The translations under genes were made by a program, and so were the position numbers. The notes below the pieces were generated by a model. The model was not told the origin of the DNA. It saw only the letters and a program-made list of their open reading frames with translations, and did not search any database. Positions 57,362 through 64,000 of a stretch of DNA of 64,000 bases are shown here, piece after piece. The number at the start of each line of letters is the position of its first letter. The stretch's first letter is position 1. The DNA lies in the NCBI GenBank assembly GCA_037190145.1, contig JBBCJU010000008.1:124001-188000 (forward strand). Direction: 5' to 3'. The DNA is from 55-13 sp037190145 (GTDB lineage: Bacteria; Armatimonadota; Fimbriimonadia; Fimbriimonadales; Fimbriimonadaceae).

Positions 57362-59431
57362 ATGCCCGCGATGCTCCTTAGCTTCGTTCTCTTGGCGGCG
57401 ACACAACTCGATATGCCCAATCCTCCAATCGCAAAGAAAGTCCCACATGTATTGGAACTACATGGCGACCGCCTTATCGACAACTATTTCTGGCTTCGAG
57501 AAAAGGGCACCAAAGACGTCCTTGACTACCTGAACGGTGAGAATGCCTATGCGGATACCGTTATGAAGTCGACCGAACCTTTGCAGGAAGAGTTGTACAA
57601 CGAGATGTTAGGGCGGATTAAGCAAACTGACCTTAGCGTTCCAAGATCAGACGGCGGCTATCTTTACTACACCCGAACAGAAGCAGGGAAGCAGTACTCC
57701 ATTTACTGTCGAAAGAAGGGAGAGACGGGTAGTGAGGAAGTGCTGCTGGATGTAAACAAGCTGGCCGATGGCGAGAAGTTTATGTCGGTTGCCGCATTTT
57801 CTGTAAGTGATGATGGAAACCTACTGGCGTTCTCAACCGATAACACAGGCTTTCGGCAATACAAACTTCACATCAAAGATTTACGGACTGGATCAACTAC
57901 TTCGAACGTTGCGGAGCGAGTGGGAGGAGTTGTTTGGGCGGCGGACAATAAGACCCTTTTCTACGGAACAGAGGATGCAACAACCAAGCGATCGGATCGA
58001 GTTTTTCGGATGGCTCTCGGTGGTAAAGCTGAGCAGATCTTTGAGGAGAAAGATGCTCTTTACAACTGCGGAGTAGGCAAGAGCCTAGACAAGAAGTATT
58101 TGTTCATTCGCACCGGATGTTCTGATAATGACGAAGTCTGGTTTCTAGATTCTTCTAAGCCAAGCGGCAAGTTTAAGCTTGTCGAAAAACGTCAAGGCGA
58201 GTTGGAATATTCGGTCGAGCATCGAGAAGGGCAGTTCTACATTCGTACGAACAAGAATGCCAAAGACTTTGAGATCATGACGACCCCGGTGACATCACCA
58301 GGCAAAAGAAATTGGAAATCCCTTATTGCTCCGATTCCAAATGGGACGGTGACGGGGATGCAGATTTTCAAAGATCAACTGGTGTATGGCAAGCGGGAGA
58401 ATGGCTTGCCGAGCCTGAGTGTTTTCGACTTCAAGACGCAGAAGTCAAAAGATATTCCCACCCCAGAGGCCATTTCTGCCATTGGCTTTGGGGCGAATTC
58501 GGAGTTTGAAACGCAGAAGTTTCGGTACAGCTACTCATCACCTCTGACCTCCTCTAGCGTGTATGAGTTGGATTTCAGTTCCTTCCAATCCAAGTTGCTT
58601 AAGCAGACTGAGGTTCTAGGCGGATATGATCCCAAACTTTATGCGGTTGACCGCATTTTTGCGACTGCTCCCGATGGGAAAAAGGTGCCGATTGCTCTCA
58701 TTTATCGAAAAGATAAGAAAGCAGCGAACGGAAATCCTTGTGTACTAAATGGTTATGGCTCCTACGGAGCATCAGCATCGTTTGGCTTTAACTCGAACAT
58801 ATTCAGCCTTCTAGACCGTGGCTTTATCTGGGCTACGGCACAAATCCGGGGAGGCTCGGATATGGGAATTGCATGGCATGACGATGGCAAGATGATGAAG
58901 AAGCGCAATACCTTCACAGATTTTGCTGCTGCTGCAGATGAACTCGTCTATTCGGGCTGGACTACTCGAGACAAGCTTGCGGTTTCTGGTGGCTCGGCTG
59001 GAGGCTTATTGGTGGGAGCGACTATCAATATTCGCCCTGATCTTTGTAAAGCCGCTGTGCTCCATGTGCCGTTTGTCGATGTAATTAACACAATGTACGA
59101 TGAAACGCTCCCCCTCACCGTCGGCGAATTCCTTGAATGGGGGAATCCAAAGAAAGAGGCAGAGTATCGATATATGCTCAGCTATTCCCCCTACGAGAAT
59201 GTTCGAGCCACTGTGTATCCGAATCTATTGGTGAAAACCAGCTACAACGATAGTCAGGTGATGTATTGGGAGCCAGCTAAGTACGTGGCCAAGATGAGAG
59301 AGGTTGGAAAATCGCCGAATGTGATTTTCAAAACCAATATGGCAGGTGGTCACGGTGGCTCTTCAGGACGCTTTGATGCGCTAAAAGAGCGAGCGTTTGA
59401 CTATGCCTGGCTGATTCAGAAACTAGATTAG
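57362..59431 (+). CDS. exported prolyl oligopeptidase family peptidase (S9A)
   Basis: A 689-residue serine peptidase that cleaves short peptides. The N-terminus MPAMLLSFVLLAATQ is a signal peptide. The propeller domain starts with VPHVLELHGDRLIDNYFWLREKGTKDVLDYLNGENAYAD, typical for the S9A/oligopeptidase B group. The catalytic domain has YGSYGASASFGFNSNIFSLLDRGFIWATAQIRGGSDMGIAWHDDGKM. The nucleophile is in AVSGGSAGGLLVGA, the Asp in SYNDSQVMYWEPAKYVAKM and the His in AGGHGGSSGRF. Without the two acidic residues checked it cannot be decided whether it prefers Pro or basic P1. It is the second S9 peptidase in the window. Confidence 0.93.
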   Translation: MPAMLLSFVLLAATQLDMPNPPIAKKVPHVLELHGDRLIDNYFWLREKGTKDVLDYLNGENAYADTVMKSTEPLQEELYNEMLGRIKQTDLSVPRSDGGYLYYTRTEAGKQYSIYCRKKGETGSEEVLLDVNKLADGEKFMSVAAFSVSDDGNLLAFSTDNTGFRQYKLHIKDLRTGSTTSNVAERVGGVVWAADNKTLFYGTEDATTKRSDRVFRMALGGKAEQIFEEKDALYNCGVGKSLDKKYLFIRTGCSDNDEVWFLDSSKPSGKFKLVEKRQGELEYSVEHREGQFYIRTNKNAKDFEIMTTPVTSPGKRNWKSLIAPIPNGTVTGMQIFKDQLVYGKRENGLPSLSVFDFKTQKSKDIPTPEAISAIGFGANSEFETQKFRYSYSSPLTSSSVYELDFSSFQSKLLKQTEVLGGYDPKLYAVDRIFATAPDGKKVPIALIYRKDKKAANGNPCVLNGYGSYGASASFGFNSNIFSLLDRGFIWATAQIRGGSDMGIAWHDDGKMMKKRNTFTDFAAAADELVYSGWTTRDKLAVSGGSAGGLLVGATINIRPDLCKAAVLHVPFVDVINTMYDETLPLTVGEFLEWGNPKKEAEYRYMLSYSPYENVRATVYPNLLVKTSYNDSQVMYWEPAKYVAKMREVGKSPNVIFKTNMAGGHGGSSGRFDALKERAFDYAWLIQKLD

Positions 59432-59501
59432 TAGTTGGGCAGGGATCGCTCAGTTTATGGGGGTAACAGGCTTGGCAAGCTTCTGATAGGTAGGTTTGAG
59501 A

Positions 59502-59975
59502 ATGAAAAGGACAATCGGCTTAGTCTGCCTGTTTCTTTTAGTTGCGGTTATTGCGGGCATTGTTGGTCAACAAATAGGTTTCTTCCAAGGCGCACAAAGG
59601 ATCGGCAAACCATCCGCTGAAGCTATGGCAAACGCAGTCTATCGCTTAGCTTCTAGACGTGAGTTTGCCGCCATCGTGAGTGATGGTTTGGGTGTTGAAG
59701 CCATCGCTGAAGCGTTGAAAAAAGCAGATGCCGAGTCAGGAGCTGTTCGTGCTTGGAAAGTGGTACAAGTTCAACCTACGCCGATACTCCTTCCAACGAT
59801 TGTTGAGATTGAAGTCAAGCGCAATAGTACAGGTAGAGAGTTTCTTGTCATCCATAGCCCTTTTCGATTCCATGACTATTGGCCAGCGGATCCTGCAAGG
59901 AACCTAAATGGAAGGCTAAAACAGTCGTCTTATAAAATCGGGCCTGTCGAACATTCCACGCCTTATGTAAACTGA
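59502..59975 (+). CDS. hypothetical protein with N-terminal membrane helix
   Basis: A 157-residue protein beginning MKRTIGLVCLFLLVAVIAGIVG, a membrane anchor or uncleaved signal. The ~130-residue exported part includes AEAMANAVYRLASRREFAAIVSDGLGVEAIAEAL and VVQVQPTPILLPTIVEIEVKRNSTGREFLVIHSPF; no family is recognised. The frame opens at TTG 59496, but the ATG at 59502 is preferred. Possibly cotranscribed with the peptidase (70-base gap) or the MFS gene. Confidence 0.65.
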   Translation: MKRTIGLVCLFLLVAVIAGIVGQQIGFFQGAQRIGKPSAEAMANAVYRLASRREFAAIVSDGLGVEAIAEALKKADAESGAVRAWKVVQVQPTPILLPTIVEIEVKRNSTGREFLVIHSPFRFHDYWPADPARNLNGRLKQSSYKIGPVEHSTPYVN

Positions 59976-60015
59976 TTCTCGCTTGGAATGCTCTAAGCCC
60001 AGGATATTGCACTCA

Positions 60016-61332
60016 ATGGTTAACGAATCCTCGCCCGTCGAGATACCAACCAAATCTAAAGTGCAATCTCCTATTCGAAAGCCTGCGGTTTATCGACTCC
60101 TTATCATCGCTCTATTGGCCGAAATTGCCTACGGAGTGATGAACTTGTCGACCATGCCGGTGTATCTGGAGGCTAGCGACCCTAATCGTCAAGCTCTCAT
60201 CCCCAATGGAAGAGGTTTCGGCGCATCCGTTATTGGATTGGTTCTCGTTGCCTTCCTATTGAGTGAAGCGATCTTCAAAGGGCCGATGGGGCACCTGGCA
60301 GACCGTATTGGTCCCAAGCGATTGATGATCTTGGGTCCGTCGCTCTCCATTGGCACATCTATTCTCAGCCTGTTTGTGCCGCATGGGGGAGGGTGGTTTG
60401 AGGTTTTGTGCTTCGTCCTTCTCCGTGCGATAGATGGATTAGGCGCCGCGATGTTGTGGCCTGCTGCTTTCTCTGCAATGGGTGACGCGGTCGATGATAA
60501 AGAGCGCCAACAAGCAATGTCGCTTTTGAACCTATGCTACATGCTGGGCATTGCTTTGGCTCTGCCCATTGGTGGTATCGCTAATGACATCGCAAAGGTC
60601 AAATGGGCGGGTCTGATTTTGGCTTCGGTGCTTTTCACCATCGTTACGATTGGTGTGTGGAAGCTGGTGCGCCTAGAACATCAACCTCAAGAGAGTGAGG
60701 AGCCTCATGGTGGATTTAATGTTCGCGAGTTCATAGAGTCTTGCCGTCAGATTCCCACTTACTTGTTGATTGCTGTTGTGACTTTTGCGGGCATCGGATT
60801 CCCAATGGCGATTTTCAAGCTCTTTCCCATACAGGAGTTTGGGATGAGCGAGACAAAGATCGGTTTTCTCATCTTCCCCGGAGCGATTGCAATGGGTTTG
60901 GCAAGTGTGCCGATGTCCAAGTATGGAGAGAGGATCGGACGAGCGCGAGCTGTACACCTGGGAATGGGACTCTGTTCAATGGGCTTGGCCCTCATTGCGA
61001 TGGGCGCAATCGTTCCTTGGATGCGTAGCCCTTGGATGCTCGCATTGGGTGGATTACCGGTAGGAATTGGCTTTCTGCTTGCTATTCCCGCATGGATGGC
61101 GAGTGTTGCCGATATTGACTGCAAAAAGCGTGGTGCCAATTTGGGTGCAGTGATGACTGCTCAAGGATTGGGTGCGATCATTGGCGCTCCCATCGGCTCT
61201 TGGATGTACGACAAGCTTCAGCACGTCGGCTGGGGTGAGTCTTTTGGGCGTTACTCTCCTTTCGTCGGTTGCTTTGTCTGCGTGACATTGGGCTGGCTTC
61301 TCAGCCTGAAGATTTTGAAAGATCCGCAATAA
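60016..61332 (+). CDS. major facilitator superfamily transporter
   Basis: A ~438-residue inner-membrane transporter with 12 predicted helices. The MFS motif A is GPMGHLADRIGPKRLMI in the loop after helix 2. The N-terminus is a polar cytoplasmic stretch. Helix 4 region LLRAIDGLGAAMLWPAAFSAMGDAV resembles drug or nitrate-like exporters; the second half has KYGERIGRARAVHLGMG as degenerate motif A. Substrate unknown. The ATG at 60016 is chosen; an in-frame start at 59983 exists. It ends 41 bases before the ImuB-fusion start, with no terminator seen between. Confidence 0.88.
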   Translation: MVNESSPVEIPTKSKVQSPIRKPAVYRLLIIALLAEIAYGVMNLSTMPVYLEASDPNRQALIPNGRGFGASVIGLVLVAFLLSEAIFKGPMGHLADRIGPKRLMILGPSLSIGTSILSLFVPHGGGWFEVLCFVLLRAIDGLGAAMLWPAAFSAMGDAVDDKERQQAMSLLNLCYMLGIALALPIGGIANDIAKVKWAGLILASVLFTIVTIGVWKLVRLEHQPQESEEPHGGFNVREFIESCRQIPTYLLIAVVTFAGIGFPMAIFKLFPIQEFGMSETKIGFLIFPGAIAMGLASVPMSKYGERIGRARAVHLGMGLCSMGLALIAMGAIVPWMRSPWMLALGGLPVGIGFLLAIPAWMASVADIDCKKRGANLGAVMTAQGLGAIIGAPIGSWMYDKLQHVGWGESFGRYSPFVGCFVCVTLGWLLSLKILKDPQ

Positions 61333-61340
61333 ATGGATCG

Positions 61341-61370
61341 AATATTAGTATACATATGTATACTAATATT
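61341..61370. promoter_or_regulatory. perfect 30-bp palindrome upstream of the LigD-ImuB gene, likely damage-response operator
   Basis: Each half reads AATATTAGTATACAT followed by its exact complement. It ends 3 bases before the ATG at 61374. It contains a -10-like TATACT (61359-61364), which would place the transcription start next to the ATG. TTAG(TA)...(TA)CTAA half sites recall the LexA boxes of Xanthomonadales. Identity of the regulator is inferred. Confidence 0.8.
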
Positions 61371-61373
61371 GTC

Positions 61374-63041
61374 ATGCGGAACCTTCTCAGCAGCTTCCCG
61401 CCAGGGGCAGATCAGCTTTTCGAAAACGACGCGAGGTTTGAGTTCGTCGTGCATGAGCACCGTGCAACAGGGCATCATTACGACTTCAACATTCGGATCG
61501 GGGAGCAGTTCATTACTTGGGCGATTCCGAAGGGGCCAAGTATGGATCATCGCATCAGCCGCAGCATGGTGTTTACCGGCTGGCACAGCGCCCAATACAT
61601 CTACAAAGAACGGTTTATCCCCGCTGGACAAAAAGGATCAGGCCCAAAGATGGTTTGGGATCGTGGCAGCTATAGCTTTTCTGGGAAGAGCTATCAAGAT
61701 GTGGTGAATGCTCTGACCAGTGGACGGTTTATGTTCACACTTTGGGGCTCTAAACTCAAAGGCACGTGGCTTATCAAGCAGCCGGAAAGCGGAGACACTC
61801 AACTTTGTAAGCTGGATGATGAATATGCTTCGGCACAAGATATCTGCCGAGAAGATCGCTCGGTCATCTCACATCTGAGGCTTAGAGACTTTGAGGTGGG
61901 GCCAGCAGCATATGTGGAACTTCCCGGATTTTATGCTCAGCTTCATCCTCAAGAACAACCGGTGGTGATTCTGAGAGATGGATATGTGCTTGATGTCAAT
62001 GAAAGAGCGGCAAGCCTAAGTGTGAACTCAGGAATGCCAGAGAGAATGGCTCGGAATCTGGTTCAGGATGGAGAGTTCATCGCTTGGCAGGAGGAAGCCT
62101 ATACATCGCTTCAACATGAATGGCTTGATCTGTGTCTTGCCTATACGGATTGCATAGAACCGAAGGATCAGCATTCGGCGTACCTAGACTTTCACCTCCA
62201 TCCGGCTCCAATTGACGTTCTGAGTGAACTCAAACAACGGCTTCAAAACGCCATTGATTTGGTGCCTAGAGTTGGACTTGCAAGAGCAAAATGGCTCGCT
62301 GAGTTATCCGCACATCGGAACGGAGGATTGGCAGCCTATGAGAATCCATCAGCTTTCCTAGCAGCATTGTCCGTCGAATGCCTCTACCCCGTGCCAAGTG
62401 ATCAGAGGTTAAGGCTGAAATCTCTGGGGCATCCGACGATTGGTCGAGTGCGAGGACTCAACCAAGATCAACTCTTTCGTCAGTTTGGAAGAGATGGCTT
62501 CCGAATCCACCAGGCCGCAAGAGGGTACTACCAAGAACCAATCAGACCGCAGTACCCCAAGGATGCCTTGATGGCTCGTTTTCAGTTCCCTGGTGGTGTA
62601 GAGAGTTGGGAAACAATCTTGGCAGGATGCGAGGTTCTGGCGAAGCAACTAGGTCAGAAACTTCGGCAGCGGGACCTGGAAGGCACACAGGTTCGTATTT
62701 ACGCCGAGTTTGATGAGAGTCGTGCAGAGGTGTTTACGCGAATCTTTGCCAAGCCCGTTAAATGTGCACGATCCGTTTTGGCGGCTTTGATCCCGATATT
62801 GAAGGGGCAAATTCAAAGTCCTCTGATTTCGTTGAGAGTGCTCTTGCCAGAACTCAACAAGGTTCAAGCTCAACAACTCAATCTGTTCGCAATCGACAAA
62901 CAAGAGAAAGCGATCCTCCCAACCTTGCAGAAAGTGCAGAAGGCGTTTGGTGAGAACTCTGTTGTACTCGCCAGCGAACGGACAGAGAGGCGTCGGGTGA
63001 GGGTGTTACGAAGTTGGAAGCATGCCACCGGATGGCATTGA
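61374..63041 (+). CDS. LigD-type 3'-phosphoesterase domain fused to ImuB-like Y-family polymerase
   Basis: A 555-residue two-domain protein. Residues ~15-137 match the 3'-phosphoesterase module of DNA ligase D: FEFVVHEHRATGHHYDF (His29, His35, Asp37), TWAIPKGPS, FTGWHSAQYIY (His71, Tyr75), FIPAGQKGSGPKMVWDRGSY. The first-shell residues are kept but Arg of HYDFR is Asn39. Residues ~175-505 are ImuB-like: VELPGFYAQLHP, DVNERAASLSVNSGMPERMARNLV, then KDQHSAYLDF where active polymerases have SIDEAYLD, so catalysis is lost. LARAKWLAELSAH and ECLYPVPSDQRLRLKSLGHPTIGRV follow. QLNLF (501-505) fits a beta-clamp motif. The start is 61374; translation may be leaderless. It overlaps dnaE2 by 20 bases. 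Confidence 0.88.
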   Translation: MRNLLSSFPPGADQLFENDARFEFVVHEHRATGHHYDFNIRIGEQFITWAIPKGPSMDHRISRSMVFTGWHSAQYIYKERFIPAGQKGSGPKMVWDRGSYSFSGKSYQDVVNALTSGRFMFTLWGSKLKGTWLIKQPESGDTQLCKLDDEYASAQDICREDRSVISHLRLRDFEVGPAAYVELPGFYAQLHPQEQPVVILRDGYVLDVNERAASLSVNSGMPERMARNLVQDGEFIAWQEEAYTSLQHEWLDLCLAYTDCIEPKDQHSAYLDFHLHPAPIDVLSELKQRLQNAIDLVPRVGLARAKWLAELSAHRNGGLAAYENPSAFLAALSVECLYPVPSDQRLRLKSLGHPTIGRVRGLNQDQLFRQFGRDGFRIHQAARGYYQEPIRPQYPKDALMARFQFPGGVESWETILAGCEVLAKQLGQKLRQRDLEGTQVRIYAEFDESRAEVFTRIFAKPVKCARSVLAALIPILKGQIQSPLISLRVLLPELNKVQAQQLNLFAIDKQEKAILPTLQKVQKAFGENSVVLASERTERRRVRVLRSWKHATGWH

Positions 63042-64000
63042 TGTGCTGGCTCGCTGGCGAGAAGTCGGCGAGTGGTGGGACGGAGCTTCTCAGAAGGAAG
63101 TTACGCGATTTATAGATGCGAACGGCATCCGACGAGAAGAACTCCAAGACTTACCTTGTATCACTTCTCTGGATACCGAAGATGCTTCCCCCAGAATCCC
63201 TTATGTACGGGATGAGAAGGTGGCTCGGGCTACAGGGCACGTACCTGACTTCGACCTTTCTGTTTTTACTAAGCGATATCGTCCCGCGCCAGTGGCGGCA
63301 TTACAGATAAGGAGTGGTCACTCGTTTGGCCAAAGCACGATTTCCGCGGCCGAGATCCCGATTTTAGAGCCGTCCTTACGGTATCAAGCGATTCTATTGG
63401 CAGATAAGTTCTCCTTGGGAGGGGCGGTGGAGTTTGCTCAAAATGCCCAAACTGTTGGACAACAGGCTCTCATCGGAGCCACTGTGGAGATGGATGACGG
63501 AGGAGAACTGGTACTGGTGGCGCGCTCTGTCGAGGGCTACCAGAATCTATCGAGGCTCATTAGTGAGTGTCATCTAGATGAGCCACGTCTATATCCACTT
63601 GGTACGCGTACACGGTTGCATAAGCATCCTCACGGTTTGTTGTGCTTAACGGGTGGTGATTCGGGACCGATCAATCATCATCTTCAAAGAGGGGAGGATG
63701 GACTTGCTCGTGAATATCTCAGCTACCTTGTTCAACTCTATGGACGCGAAAATACGTTTGTTCAGATTGAACGCAGCTTCTTACCTTGGGAGATTAGCGT
63801 TAATCGAAAACTCTTGTCTTTGGCAAAAGAGTTTGGAGTTATCCCTGTTGCCGGGGGCCCGATAACCCACCGTGCCCTGTCTGATTTTCCGGCGCAAGAT
63901 GCGATTGTCTGCGTAGAAACACTCTGCAAAATTGAAGAGATTGATGGGAGAAAAGTTCGCCGCGACCTTTCTCAACCGCAGGTTGTGCAACCTCCCCGCA
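63022..64000 (+). CDS. dnaE2: DnaE2-type error-prone DNA polymerase III alpha subunit, N-terminal part (3' truncated by the window)
   Basis: The frame is open from the ATG at 63022 to the window end (326 codons). Residues ~1-45 (DVLARWREVGEWWDGASQKEVTRFIDANGIRREEL) resemble the C-terminal WW-containing region usually found at the end of ImuB. A PHP domain follows: PVAALQIRSGHSFGQST, RYQAILLADKFSLGGAVEFAQ, VGQQALIGATVEM, LVLVARSVEGYQNLSRLISECHL. The metal-binding HxH and DH of active PHP domains read RSGH and DK, so the metal site looks degraded. LLCLTGG, then FVQIERSFLPWE and GVIPVAGGPITHRALSDFPAQDAIVCVETLCK are typical of DnaE. As part of an ImuB-DnaE2 cassette it should copy past lesions. 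The polymerase domain lies beyond the window. Confidence 0.88.
   Translation, partial: MPPDGIDVLARWREVGEWWDGASQKEVTRFIDANGIRREELQDLPCITSLDTEDASPRIPYVRDEKVARATGHVPDFDLSVFTKRYRPAPVAALQIRSGHSFGQSTISAAEIPILEPSLRYQAILLADKFSLGGAVEFAQNAQTVGQQALIGATVEMDDGGELVLVARSVEGYQNLSRLISECHLDEPRLYPLGTRTRLHKHPHGLLCLTGGDSGPINHHLQRGEDGLAREYLSYLVQLYGRENTFVQIERSFLPWEISVNRKLLSLAKEFGVIPVAGGPITHRALSDFPAQDAIVCVETLCKIEEIDGRKVRRDLSQPQVVQPPR

Noticed and set aside
1..64000. CRISPR arrays, prophage or integrative element boundaries
   Set aside because: No regularly spaced direct repeats, integrase, phage structural genes or attachment-site duplications were seen on either strand.

Overview
The window looks like a chromosomal stretch from a member of the Armatimonadota (Fimbriimonadia-like). 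That placement is an inference. It rests on a type II pseudopilin with an H-X9-DG C-terminal motif, a PEP-CTERM protein, a copper-amine-oxidase-like stalk protein, many lipoproteins, and an infA-rpmJ-rpsM-rpsK-rpoA-rplQ order without rpsD. Genes are dense, on both strands, with many 4-bp start/stop overlaps. No rRNA, tRNA or CRISPR array was recognised.

Layout. 0-2.2 kb: the end of a chemotaxis receptor and gpsA. 2.3-7.1 kb: a minus-strand operon of a LacI regulator, a pseudopilin, an overlooked 57-residue lipoprotein and two tandem clan GH-A-like glycosidases. Its promoter carries two identical 18-bp palindromes. 7.1-10.2 kb: an AT-richer accessory island with a DUF3800 protein divergent from a stand-alone reverse transcriptase. 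10.3-13.1 kb: rpsO-pnp. 13-19.6 kb: a membrane protein gene with a 73-bp duplication at its 5' end, a GH2 beta-mannosidase, a lipoprotein, queF and a PhoPQ-related hydrolase. 19.7-31.8 kb: a stalk-domain protein, HD-GYP and PilZ signalling genes, an A-type Fe-S carrier, TetR, Amt, ferredoxin, two more PilZ-like proteins, a GbsR-type regulator, NhaA, an ECF sigma/anti-sigma pair and a cysteine-less redoxin. 32-48.4 kb: uvrC, GH172, a DUF433/DUF5615 toxin-antitoxin pair, a GT39-type transferase, hisI, ThuA, a YiiX-like peptidase, tgt, serC, DUF554 and a DPP-IV-like peptidase. 48.4-49.1 kb: a REP-type Y1 transposase element bounded by ~60-bp inverted repeats. 49.1-57.2 kb: a Rieske oxygenase, an ABC-F ATPase and the ribosomal protein/rpoA/truA/rplM/rpsI block. 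57.4-61.3 kb: a prolyl oligopeptidase and an MFS transporter. 61.3 kb to the end: a two-gene translesion cassette.

The most striking locus is that last cassette. Its first gene fuses a LigD-type 3'-phosphoesterase domain to an ImuB-like inactive Y-family polymerase with a clamp-binding QLNLF motif. The second gene is a DnaE2-type polymerase that overlaps it. A perfect 30-bp palindrome ends 3 bases before the first start codon and looks like a damage-response operator. Other notable items are the reverse transcriptase island, a tRNA-guanine transglycosylase that has lost its three zinc cysteines, and several strong intercistronic RNA hairpins around ribosomal protein genes. Queuosine synthesis is represented twice (queF and tgt), and cyclic-di-GMP signalling several times (HD-GYP, three PilZ-type genes).
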